This document shows positions 37,189-48,764 of a stretch of 64,000 nucleotides of DNA, piece by piece; within the stretch, counting starts at the first letter, position 1, and every line of letters begins with the position of its first letter. The notes beneath the pieces are model-generated. The model ran no database searches and was not told where the DNA came from. It was given only the letters and a program-made list of their open reading frames with translations. Source of the stretch: Strongyloides papillosus (lineage: Eukaryota; Nematoda; Chromadorea; Rhabditida; Strongyloididae); the NCBI GenBank assembly GCA_005656395.1, contig SRSI01000043.1, positions 434,001-498,000 on the forward strand. Direction: 5' to 3'. The translations under genes and the position numbers were made by a program.

Positions 37189-38037
37189 ATGCTTGGTATG
37201 CGCAATTCTATGAATGGATTTTTTTCTAAATTTAGAAGCGTTCTAGCAGCCTCAAACATTAATGCAACTTCCTCATTTTACACTTCACCTCTCAATTTAA
37301 AAGGTCACTCAAAATGGGATAACATAAAAAATATAAAAGGAAAAAATGATATGCTTAGATCTAAAAAAATCAACTATCTCATAGGTAAATTGAAAAGTGC
37401 TGTAAAAGAGGGAGGATTTGATTCGAAGACCAATAGGAAGTTGAGCGATTTACAAGTAGAATTTAAGAATAACGCCATACCGCTAGATCAATTTAATGGG
37501 TATTTAAAGAAAATTAAAGAAAAACCCGAAGTAGTAGCGAATATTAGTATCATTGGTCCTTCTGGTTCATTGTTTGTTGTTGAGTGTGAAACTGATAATA
37601 TGAATAGAACCGAAAATGCATTAAGAGGTGTTTTCAATAAAATAGGAGGATTTCGTATATCAAATGGTTCATTACTAAATAGATTTGAGGAAAAAGGTGT
37701 TATTACAATTTCAAATGTTGACAAAGAAGGAAAAAAATTAACGATTGATGAGATAGAGGAGATGGCAATAGAATTTGACATTGAAGAGATAGAGGAAATC
37801 GACAATGAAGGAGAAAATAAACAATTTGAATTGTACTGTGAAAAGAAACAACTCTATAACATAGAATCAAAAGTTTCTGAGAGTCGTTTTGTCGTAGAGA
37901 GTGCCGAAGTTAAGATGAAGGCAAATGATTTAATATCTATTCCAGAAAGTGATACGGCAAAAGTTGAAAAATTTTATGAATTATTAATGAATCAGGATTA
38001 TGTAAAGAATATTTTTAGTAATGTTGAGGAGAGTTAG
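37189..38037 (+). CDS. TACO1: Mitochondrial translational activator TACO1 (YebC family)
   Basis: A single exon of 282 residues. TACO1 promotes translation of cytochrome oxidase subunit I in mitochondria. Evidence: an N-terminal stretch rich in Arg/Ser/Asn without acids (mitochondrial targeting), the family hallmark GHSKWDNIKNIKGKND (YebC: GHSKW..I...K...D), LKSAVKEGGFD, NAIPLDQFNGYLKK, and the alternating hydrophobic/acidic segment VVECETDNMNRTENALR with IGG. The C-terminal third has several acidic runs (EEIEEIDNEGENK), an ordinary trait of the family. It is unusually lysine- and glutamate-rich, fitting the base composition. Confidence 0.9.
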   Translation: MLGMRNSMNGFFSKFRSVLAASNINATSSFYTSPLNLKGHSKWDNIKNIKGKNDMLRSKKINYLIGKLKSAVKEGGFDSKTNRKLSDLQVEFKNNAIPLDQFNGYLKKIKEKPEVVANISIIGPSGSLFVVECETDNMNRTENALRGVFNKIGGFRISNGSLLNRFEEKGVITISNVDKEGKKLTIDEIEEMAIEFDIEEIEEIDNEGENKQFELYCEKKQLYNIESKVSESRFVVESAEVKMKANDLISIPESDTAKVEKFYELLMNQDYVKNIFSNVEES

Positions 38038-38118
38038 AAATTTTAGTTATGTTTTAAAATTATTACTAGTTATTAGTTTTCTAAATAGAAATATATGATA
38101 AAATGTTAAGTAGAGATC

Positions 38119-38872
38119 TTAAACAGTTATTCTATCATCTTCTACAGGTACTGGAAGTTGATCAAGTGTAGGTAAAGGTATCGTATCATTGGATGACTTT
38201 TCAGTTACCGTCTTGGGTATAGATAATCGTCTAAGATGTGTCTCTTCTTTTGTTGGGGAATCAATAATCGTACTGGTTACCGTTATAGGTGCACGTTCCC
38301 TTGGAAATCCTCTGTTAAAAACTGGAAACGGATTAAATGTTCCTGAATTTAATCCATCTGGTTGATAGACATTACTTCCTCTATTATTTTGATTCAAAAA
38401 TCTTTCTATCATTTGATCACTTCTTTCGTTTCCTACAAGTCGTTCATTCTCTCCTAAAATTCCTCTTCTTTGTCCTTGAAGCATAATACTTTGTATCTGT
38501 GCTAAATGATCTTTCTCTCGTTGAATAAGAAACTTTTGTAAAAGCTCTGGGATTCCATTGACATCCTCTTTAGGATAATTGACACCCTGCTTCGTTCCAT
38601 TTTTTATTTGATCTCTAGCAATACTTGCTCGTCTAGCAGCAGCAAGTGTACTCATATGTGCTATAAATGCATTTTCCTTCAAAAAAAAATAGAGTAAATA
38701 ATTGTAATTGTTACCAACTGACCTGGTTTTGGCGAATTACAGCAGCCTTTGTGTATGCCTCAATGTCAAATGGAGTTAAACGTGATGGAGTAATAGAACC
38801 AAAATCAAACATAGTACGTTCAATTGAGAGCACAAGTTTAATTAAAGTTAGAATAACAAAAATTGAATACAT
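38119..38872 (-). CDS. Predicted secreted protein, family not recognised
   Basis: Exons at 38872-38723 and 38676-38119 (46-bp intron, gtcagt...gaag) give 235 residues. It begins with a good signal peptide (MYSIFVILTLIKLVLS), then SIERTMFDFGSITPSRLTPFDIEAYTKAA. The rest is hydrophilic, with an Ala/Arg helix (LAAARRASIARD), possible basic cleavage sites and a Pro/Thr/Ser-rich end. There are no cysteines to suggest a disulphide-rich toxin or enzyme. I do not recognise the family; an extracellular structural or signalling protein is possible. It is convergent with TACO1. Confidence 0.7.
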
Positions 38873-39317
38873 TATATAATAGTAGTAAGTAGTTGTGCAA
38901 AATTTTTAAATGTCTTCAAATAAATGCCTTCTTAAAATATATTTATATATATAAATACAAAATAATTTACACATTTTGAATCTTCCCTATCCTTTTTTGC
39001 ACAATCACCACCTCCAAAAACAGGTTAATCGGATAGGAGAGGAATTAATCTATTCCAACAAAAGATAGTGTAAGAACAAGTGACTTTTATCTAATAATTT
39101 TATTTTTAAATAAATAATAATACATATTGTTATGTCTATAATGGCAATAAAAAGTAAAATTTATGGATTATATTTACAAATTATGAAGTAATTTTAAATA
39201 TTTCAATAGACATATATTACAAATAAAAGTTTATTCATAGATACTAAAAAAGGTTGATGAATAATTTTGTACAAAAAAAACACATAGTAATAAAAAAAAC
39301 AATAAAAAACAAAAGTT
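38873..39317. other. A+T-rich spacer
   Basis: Lies between the start of the secreted-protein gene and the stop of the coiled-coil gene, both on the minus strand. No gene or repeat recognised. Confidence 0.5.
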
Positions 39318-40102
39318 TTAATGGTTGTTGTAATAAGGTTCCAATTCAGAAACAAGTTTTTTAATTTCACTTTTGATAGATGGATGATTAAAGAACGAAT
39401 CTGAATATATTTCATTGAATAGTTCCTTAACAATTGTATTAATCTCTGTACAAGCTTTACTTTTTTCATGGTATATCTTTCGAAGCTTATCCCGTTCCAT
39501 ATTGAGGCGTGCAAGCCTCCTATACATATCATCGCGTTCCTCACTAAGCTATAAAAAGGTAGATTAAAAAAGTTTTTTATTTCTTAGTTTAAAACATACA
39601 TGTTGTAAAATTTCACGTTCCTTATTTGCCTTCACAACATCATAATCTGTAATCTTTGGCTCATAAAGTATTGTACTAGCTAACTTTGGTGTTAATTTAT
39701 CCCTTTTTCCAGTGAGATAATCTTTTATAATTTTTTTATGCTTTTCAATGGTTGAGTTTTGATCTTCATGCTCCAAAGCAAAAATTGACTTTGGATTACA
39801 ATATGTATTATCTACCTCTGCTGGTGTTGGAGGATTGATCTGAAGCGGATTTACACTTCGGTATTTAATGTAATTTTGGAGGATATTTAGTATGTTCTCT
39901 ACAGCAGTTTTGGAATATGACATTTTCTGAAAAAAAATGATTTTAATTGATGATAGAAACATACGTAAAGTTTTTCATCATTGATTTTTGATAACTCCTC
40001 CAATGATACACTCCCTGTTTGAAGCAATTCATCAAGAATACTTTTTTGGGTATTAAAACTAGTAGTACTAATTAATTTGTTAATAACTCTCGTATCAAAC
40101 AT
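39318..40102 (-). CDS. Small coiled-coil protein, family not recognised
   Basis: Three exons (40102-39965, 39926-39600, 39548-39318) join in frame into 231 residues: MFDTRVINKL..., then KMSYSKTAVENILNILQNYIKYRSVN, a Pro-rich turn (QINPPTPAEVDN), and a charged helical C-terminus (EREILQHLSEERDDMYRRLARLNMERDKLRKIYHEKS). The last third has the heptad-like charge pattern of a coiled coil. Introns are 38-51 bp with good gtatgt donors. No signal peptide or membrane segment is seen. It may be a subunit of a nuclear or cytoskeletal complex, but nothing in the sequence names it. It is divergent from the ankyrin gene, with 221 bp between starts. Confidence 0.75.
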
Positions 40103-40323
40103 TCTTTAAAAAAGAACAATGATAAATCAATTTAAATGTGATGACTTTTACTGATGAAAAGAATGAAACATTTACCATTTAAATACCAAAAAGTACGATG
40201 ACATTTCATTAAAACAAATGTTATAAAACTATTTCTCACTTATTTTTCATCTACTGACTACTAACCTTCCAAAATTATATTTTTAATTTTTCTGTAAATA
40301 CTTTACTAACCATACTAATCAAG

Positions 40324-42780
40324 ATGATCAAAAAAAAGCTAAGTACTAAAATCAGCGACATATCCATGGGACATAAAAGTACTTTCATACACACTTCATG
40401 TCGCGAATACTTTTTTAATAATAAATTTGATGAGAACTGTAAAAAAAATGATGATAAAAGGAATGATGTCGTGTTAATGAATGTGAAGAAGTTAAATTCT
40501 ACAACTCCTAGAAAATGTCATTTTTCAAGTAATCGGAATCAATCGCATAATGATTCAAGTATATTTAATTCCTCTATCTCCTCTACAAAAACAACAAAAA
40601 GTGATATTTGTGTAAGATTATATTTTTTCTTGATTATTTATTATTTAAAATTGTAGGGATATTGTTTAAATAACAGACAAGATCATGATATGAGGGATTG
40701 TATAAAAAAGGCAACAGGTGTTGGATCAGATTCAGGGGTAGAAAAAAAAGGAATTGCATCATCACCAGAGAAAATGGATGTCTCCTTGGGGAATTTAAAC
40801 GAAACAGAGATATACGTAAAAAAAGATAAATTAATTCGATCACTTATCATTGGAATTGCAGAAGGAAATACTATGGCTGTTAAAAAATTTATCAAAGATG
40901 GCCATGTTAAAGTAGATGATCGTTGTCCACAAGATATACCAATACTATTTTATGCCATTAAATATGACCGTACAACAATACTAGAGTATATGTTAACTAA
41001 AGGCGTGGATATTTATCAAGATGGTCCAAGGGAAAGGAACATACTACACTTCACAATTAGGTACAATAAAATAAGGTCCTTCAAAATAATATACCGATAC
41101 ATTAGCGATTTAATTCAAAGGTGCATGAAGAAAAAAAAACTGCTAAACATTTTTAGCAAAAGAGCGAAAAACAATGTAATGAGTAAATTAACTAATCTCA
41201 TAACACAAAAAGATGCTGATGGAAACACACCCCTACACCTGGCTTGTCGTCTCCCAACCTCAGATGTCCTCCAAAAACTACTAGTAATTTATTTCAAAAT
41301 CATCAAAGATAGATCTGAATTGGAAGGTATATTTCAAGAGAAAAACAATGACAATGAAACAATCCTCCATGTGGCTGCTTCGTATCGCAGTGCTGAAGTT
41401 ATTTATATATTATTCGAGAAAATTGAAAGTATATACTTTTCCTCGGCTCCCGAAAAAACGGAGATGATTATTAGTTCACTAAAAGAATCTCTTGTTCAGA
41501 TGATTTCATGGCACAACTCGGCAGGAGAAAATTTATTATTTATTTTGTGTAAAAGTCCCTGTATCTGTGTTAAAGGTGATGAGGATTGTAAAAAAAACAA
41601 ACCATCAACACTATGTATATTAAAAAATAAAAATTACGAAGTTCCATTAAATGTTGAGGATAAAAACAATTGCGAAAATTGTTTCATTTCAATAGCAACC
41701 TTCGTTAGGATAATATTAAAATACCGTTCTGAAACCTTTAACACCTTCGACAACCAAGGCCGACACCCACTGTCAGCAGCCGCAATCTACGGAAACTTAT
41801 CCCTCCTAAAGCAGCTCATAGAACTAGTCAAGATAGATCCAAATATAGTTGACAAAAATAACAGAACTCCCCTCCACCATGCATCTTCACGTGGATTTAT
41901 ATCAATAGTTAAATATTTAACAGAAAAATGCAAAGTTAATATGTTTATCAAGGATGATCATGGTGTTACTGCCCTCCATTATGCTACAATCAAAGATTAT
42001 TGTGATATCATTGAGGTCCTTTTACTGGCCAACCGGAGATGTGATATTAAAAATTCATATGGTCACACTTCATTGATGTGGGCTGTAATAAATGGGTGTT
42101 TAAAGGCGTTAGAGAAAATTATATTACTAGATCCGATACATTGTAGAAATGAATTTGACTATGATGGATTTAATGCTGTTCACTTGGCTGTTAAGTTTGG
42201 GCAGGTTAAGGCTTTTAAGATGCTAATTGAAAATGGTTGGGATATTTGTACGAGGACTTTGAATGGATTAAATGTTATTCAGGTAGCAATAAAAGCGAAT
42301 AGTGTAAATATGTTGGAAATATTGTTAAATGATTATATACCCATAGAGGAATGTGATGATTTTGGGAATACTCTCCTCCACACTGCAGCATCAAATAAGA
42401 AGTATTTACCGATTTTAGATTATGTACTAAAAAGGAAAGATATAAGATCAAAGTTGTTAAATTCTGTTAATAATCAGGGTAAAACTCCAATAAATTATGC
42501 TGCCTCACTTGGGTGTACAGGAGCATTTAAATTACTTCTAATGAATGGAGCAGATGTAAATATCCAGGACGATGATGGTTGTAATGCTTTTATGAGTGCA
42601 GCAAAAAATAATATGTGGAGTATTTTAATGCTAGCATTCGATTGTAAAATTGACTACAATGCCGTAAATGAAATAGAAGGTAAAACATTGTTAGATTACG
42701 TTCTTGAAACATCAAACTATCCCGTAGCTATGTTCCTTCGCCAACAAAACAGTAAAACACTAGAGGAATTGAATGGATAA
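40324..42780 (+). CDS. Ankyrin-repeat protein
   Basis: Exons at 40324-40611 and 40657-42780 (45-bp intron, gtaaga...ttgtag) give 803 residues. After about 170 basic, low-complexity residues there are at least ten ankyrin repeats to the C-terminus. Clear ones are DGNTPLHLACR, NETILHVAASYRSAEVI, RHPLSAAAIYGNLSLLKQLI, NRTPLHHASSRGFISIVKYL, GVTALHYATIKDYCDIIEVLL, GHTSLMWAVINGCLKALEKI, GFNAVHLAVKFGQVKAFKML, GNTLLHTAASNK and GKTPINYAASLGCTGAFKLLL. A Cys-rich insertion (CKSPCICVKGDEDCKKNKPSTLC) splits the repeats. The pattern resembles the cytoplasmic part of TRPA-type channels, but no membrane segments follow, so it is probably a soluble adaptor. The partner is unknown. Confidence 0.85.
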
Positions 42781-43109
42781 ACTTCAAAGTCAATGTTACT
42801 TATAACGTATAATTTATTTCATATAATTACAGTCTCAAAACTTTTTTTTTCTCACACTTTAGACTGAAAATGATATTACTAATTATTTTTCATATCAAAC
42901 CCATTTTCATATATACTTGTATTAAGTTTTATTTAAGTTGTATATCAAATTATGTATTTATATAATTTCTTTTATTTATATTTTTGTTATATAGAAGTGT
43001 TAACATATTTTATTAATGATAGATGATAATATTCTACATATTTTGCAAAAGCAACAAAAATTAAACAATTAACAGTACTCTTTGTTTTTGAAGAATGATA
43101 TAAGCTTTG
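42781..43109. other. Convergent 3' intergenic region
   Basis: 329 bp of A+T-rich sequence between two convergent genes; expected to carry both poly(A) sites. Nothing else seen. Confidence 0.5.
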
Positions 43110-46100
43110 TTACCATATATTAAATTCATGGTTGAAACGATTATTTGAGTTTGTGTCGTAATTTTTTTGTGTATTTGGATCGGAAGCGAAAGCTCGGAAT
43201 AAATCCGAATAACTGGAAGAATATTCATTATGAAGAAGGTGATTAGAAATGTCTGGTGAAAGTGAGGTTGTTGTTGGTAGCATGACGTTATCATATGATG
43301 ATGCGTTACGGTTCGTTGGAAAATATATCTGGTCCTGGGTCCATCTTGTGTTAATTGTCTCCTGGTCATGATTAAAGTTTGTATCCATTTGTTCTGTTGA
43401 TTGTGATGAGTATGAAGTGACTTTGTCATTGTTATTTATTTGATTTGGATTCCAGTATGTTGAGCGGTTTATTGGATATGGTCCTGGTGGAGAGATATTT
43501 GTACTATTTGGTGAGTATTGAGCTCCTTGGTTGTATGTATTACCAGGTACCGGAGAACTGGAAGGGAATTTTTCATATCCATGTTCCTGTGAAAAATATT
43601 TATTTCTACTGGAACGGGGAGTAAATGGTGATGTGGAGGTATCAAAAACACGACCATTATTTGTAAAATTATTAGTATTATAATTGTAAAGGTTTAAATT
43701 TCTTTCATGACTATTGACACTAGAAATTCTTTTTGGTTTTATTATTTCTTTTTTGGAAGGTGTTGTAATTTTGGGGCGTATTGAAGGGGAGGGAAGGAAA
43801 TTTATTTTACGTGGAGGTAAAGGTTGTAATTTGGGCATCTGGTCACGTATCTCAATTTTATATTTACCAATTTGTGATAAGCACTTCCCATCTTCAATTT
43901 CTTTATAGTAATTTTCATATGTTGTTGTCCATGTTTTTATGTCTTCTTCTAATTTGTTAATATACTCGTCTAGATCATTAATGTTAGATTGTATCGTGTT
44001 GGGTGAGGTATAATCTTGAGAAAGTGAATATTCTACCCATTTCTCACGTTCTCTCTGAGCTTCACCAATTAAAATTTCGATATCTTTAATACCACATTGA
44101 AGATTTTTTTCTAAAAACATGATCTCAGCACGTTTACAACGTTCCTGGAGGCGTTTACTTTCTTTTTCTGAATTGTTTTTAAGAGTAGTTATATTTTCAT
44201 TGGCTCTTTTGAGTTCCTGTTTTTTTTCTTCAAGTCTTTTTTCGATATGCCTATTGGCTTCTTTGGAATTTTCTAGTTTTTTAGTTAAATTTTTTTTAAC
44301 ATCGTTAATAGCTTGTTTTAATTTTTCGTTTTCGCTGACAATCGCAGAACAAGTTGCAATATCCGTTCTTGCTCTGACTAGCTCGTCTTTTGTCAACTTT
44401 AATTCTTTTTCTAGTTCTTCATTTTGCATTTTACTCATGTTTTCTTTTTTATTATCATGTGCCCGGAGTTCTGCACATCTTCTTTCCCAATTTTTTAGTT
44501 CTTGGGTGGCAAACTCTTTGTATGCAATTAATTGCCTATTTTCATCCTCCAAATCTAGCATTCGTCTTTTCATATTTTTAGCAAATTCAAAAAAATCGCA
44601 TATAGTTAAATCCTCTCCTTCAAAAGTTATATCAACAGTATCAACAACCATCTCGAAAAATCTTAACCATCTTTGGGTGACTTCAGCTGTTAATTTAACA
44701 AAATGGACCGGTACAATACAAAATTCTTTTGAGCTAAAAATCTTTTGTCTTATCTTATCAAGACAAAATGGAAGTGGATCTCTAGCTGGATGATATTCTA
44801 GCTTCTCGTCTTCAAATAAAGGTAATTCACACAATGAAAACAATTCATGTTCCTCCATTTGAGCGATAGATTCATACTGACAATGATAGGCTTCATTAAT
44901 AACTTCGTTCGACATTTTAAAAGACATGTTTTTCAGAAAATTCTCAGCGTCTTGGCAAATCTTGACACAAGTCATGAAACAATAAGGAACCAGTAATTGA
45001 GCTTCTTCAATTGTTATCTTTCTAGTGTCAATAGCACCAGTTCTGGCATCATCAATTAATTTCTCTATAAATTGGTATATTTTGCCTTCACTGTCTAGTG
45101 CCTCAGATGAAATGTTAAATTTATGGTTTTCTCCATATACCTGAACAATATTTAAGATATTTTTCAATAACATCGGCATATATGCATTCATTTCAGTTAT
45201 GTTGGCAGCAAAAATTCTAAAATCATTTTGTGTTTTGCAAAAATTTGTCTCCGCATCGGTATTTAGAATCTTACTACATACATCTTCAGCAGTGGCGAAA
45301 AATTTCTCAATTTCCGAATCTGATTTAATTACTCTTAAGATACTTTGCATTTTTGTATATTTTATAAACTCGCTATAATTTTTTTCAGGAAATGGAGGAT
45401 TAATATCTCTTAATTTGTCTAAAAAGTTATTTAATTTAGAAAGTTCATAAAAATTAAATTGAGATAGGGTACCTTTTTTTATAGAAACAAGTGATTTATT
45501 TGATAAATCATTATCTTTTACGGAACTTTCAGCCATCATTTTGTATTGTGGAATACTTTTATGTGAGTTAAGGCACAGGATCTCTTTAGTCGGTTTATAT
45601 GTACCGTCATCTTCATCTTCAAATATTATTTCATCAATAATTCCACAATCAACTAAAAATAGTATATTTAATTTATATAATAAAACTTTGCATACATACC
45701 ACTGGATACATCACTATCATCATTGTCGCATTCTGTTAAAATACTTTCACCAACGTCGTTACAGTATGTTACTAAATCAGTTTCATCAAATAAATTCATA
45801 TCTTTATATAAACACGGGCCTAAAATAAATATCGACAAATACACATCAAAAAATGATAAAAAAAAACCTACAGTAATATTGTCGTAAATGTACTTTGTCA
45901 ACATCCTTTTGCCGTTGCATGAAATAATAGTAAAATACCTGTTTTCTTGGCTTATAAAAAAGCTTATTTTTAATAATATTATATTCATTAAGACAACGAC
46001 TACAACTTTTATGCTCTAAAGCAGTTTTACCAACACATGAACACCGAGCACGCCGGTACTTGACAACCAGAATATCTTCGCTCTGTTTTTTTGATTTCCC

Positions 46101-47722
46101 ATCAACAACAATCTTCCCCGATGGTGGACCTCCAGTTCTCCTTGCAAAACCCACACATTTCTGATTACTATCTTCAGTTTTTTTCTTAACATCATCAATC
46201 TTCTCTTTATCATTACTCTTAGGTGAAGTTTTCACCTTATTACTACCTGATTTTTGACCATTCTTTTTATTTCCTTTCTTCCCATCTGCAGAAATAATTG
46301 CCTTCTTCAATTGCATCGGAGTTTTCATTACTTTTTCCTTCACATTAGGATCTTTAGTCTCCAATTTCTGTATACATTCGGCTATCTTTCGTTTATTTAA
46401 TAAATCAATCCGATCTTGAAATTCTTTCATTCGTTTCAAACATTTACCCTTGCACAGATTCATAGCTTTATCTGCCATCTCTAAAGCCTTATCAATATCA
46501 CCCCTAGATTCCTGAAAGTCAATTATTTTTTCATATTTATCCACTTCTTTTAAAAAATCCTCTTTAGTTCGAAGATTCCTGGGTTTCTGTGGATCAACAA
46601 TAGCTTCAACAATTATTGTATCATTTATACAAAAACCATTTTTTGGATCAAATAATGTATCCAATTTCATATAACAAGAATATCCCCAATCATTTTGTGA
46701 AACCGTATAATCATGACTCGTCTTCCTAGCGTCTCTTTTATCTTTATCAGTTAGACAACGTATAGATAATTCGCAATTCGCAGACACAACCCATTTATCG
46801 TCATATGAATTAGGCAGGCATTGAACAAAAAATCCAAAACAACTGTCGTGCTTATCAGAATGACTTTTCGTAGCTTTAAACATCGTTAAAATTCTCCTGT
46901 AACGACGATGAAATTATTTTAAAATGAAAAAAGAACAACTTACCAATAAGACCCATTTATCCATTTTGGAGGACTTCTCAAATTTTCTTTTAATTTACTA
47001 ACTTTATTTATAACAAAACGTATAGTATTATCGCATATAACTTCATTTGAACAACTAGGCTCCACAATTTCCACATCTGGAATTGCGACTGGAGAACTTT
47101 CAACATAATCACCGTTTTCAGTAGATAAAAAAGACTCTGGGCTTGAAAATATCTCTGATCTCCCAGATTCTGAGTCACTTTTATCGCATACAATATTTTC
47201 TTCATTGTTTTTAGAATTTTGAAAAAACTCTCCTTTGGGAGATTTATAACGTTCCACTTGTTGAGTAGATTTTACTTTATATTCAAATTGATTTGCTTCT
47301 TTAATAGTACCTTTATCTCTATTGTTAATTCTCGGAGGATTATGCATAAAAACATTGGTAAAATCTCTGACTAATTCTTCATTCTTTTTAATATTCAATG
47401 GATTTGTATTATGAAGAACTTTATGAAATGCCATCTTAGCTTCAACTAAATTAGCCAGCTCCTTTTGGCGGACGTCATAATAGTGTGATGATTCATTTTG
47501 TGATTTACCATTTGTTTTGATGCATTCCACATCGGAAGATGATCCAGGTGTAATATTAGAATTATATTGCTTTTCATCTTCTTTTTGTATATTCATATTA
47601 TGTTCAATAATTGTATTTTTGAGCGAATGAAGCTTAGAAGTACAATCGCTAAGATTTTCGGATAAGGATGAATTTATAAAATTTGAATCGGTTAAAATCT
47701 CCGTTTCAAAACTTTTATCCAT
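43110..47722 (-). CDS. Large MATH-domain, coiled-coil protein
   Basis: Four exons join in frame: 47722-46944, 46896-45872, 45819-45700 and 45652-43110, giving 1,488 residues; treated separately they look like several genes. A disordered acidic start is followed by a MATH domain (about 240-370) split by intron 1: IRFVINKVSKLKENLRSPPKWINGSYW / RILTMFK..., then CFGFFVQC, NDWGYSCYMKLDTL and NDTIIVEAIV. Then come a helical region, a basic linker, a possible zinc site (CSCVGKTALEHKSCSRC), an acidic stretch, a helical region, a long coiled coil (about 1010-1160) and an Asn/Ser/Gln-rich tail. MATH domains bind peptides, often in TRAF or ubiquitin-ligase settings. No RING or BTB is visible, so activity is unknown. 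A tttcag site lies 38 bp before the start codon (47760), so trans-splicing is possible. Confidence 0.8.
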
Positions 47723-48764
47723 ACAACTACTCTTCTCCAGTTTAAATTTTAATGTTTTCTGAAACGAGAAAAAAAAAATTTTAAAAATAAGCACGTGTAT
47801 GTTAAAATATTACAGATATTTATATCATGAAGCGATGGAAAATACATAGTATGTAAAATATTCTTCACGGGAGAGAATGATGAATTTAATATGTCTATCG
47901 TAATCATTTTACGTAATTTTAATTGAAAAATTGTTATAAAATAAAAGAGAACATGTTCACACTGGGTGGAAGTCAATCAATGCCAGCAAATAATCACCAT
48001 TACTCTATGCTATCTAACAAAATTCAATAGGACCTCTGTCCTTACAATTTCATAAAAGTGTATATATTTCGCTCTAGTGGTGCTTTAACAAAGTAATCTT
48101 ATCATTTATTTTAACTATTAAAAACTTTTTTATCCGAATCAATTATACTATAACCTAAACAGGAAATCTTAATATTAAATAAATTAATCGTACTAAAATT
48201 AATAAAAACAAGTAAGTTACTTCATATCTAGGTAATATCAAACATCTCTTAAAAAACTGTACATTAGTTCTTAGAAAAATAGCATACTTAAATAAACCCA
48301 GTATGTTATGTAGTAAAATATTATAGATTCATCTAACATGTTCACCTTTAACATCTATTTCATCTTTAAAATTACTAGAATAAATAAATTTCTAACAAAT
48401 AATCATTAATTGTAATTAAAAAATATCTGTTTTTTAGGTAGAAAAAAGTTTTCAATATAACAAATGGTAGGAAATTAGGTATATTTCTTCTTATTCTTTA
48501 CAATTTTTATAAACAATCCCTACTTTTTGGAACCAATTTTTATCAACAACATATCGTTAGATCATGTGTATAATATATTGATGATCACACATTGCCATTA
48601 CATATAATATTATACAAACAAACCTGAAAATAATATAATTTGCAGATATTCAATTGAATAAACAAATTGTTAAAAAAAATCAGTAAACATGGTCTGTTAA
48701 TTACGTTAACAATAACATAAAAAAAGTACACAATAAATAATGAGAATTAAAAAAAAAGACGAGA
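47723..48764. other. A+T-rich intergenic stretch
   Basis: About 1 kb between the start of the MATH gene and the stop of the RFC3-like gene, both on the minus strand. The part near 47760-47980 may be 5' leader of the MATH gene. No gene or repeat recognised in the remainder. Confidence 0.5.

Noticed and set aside
44119..44793. A 224-codon plus-strand frame inside the MATH gene
   Set aside because: It lies opposite the coiled coil, where Lys/Glu codons read backwards as Phe/Leu/Ser; it has no features of its own.
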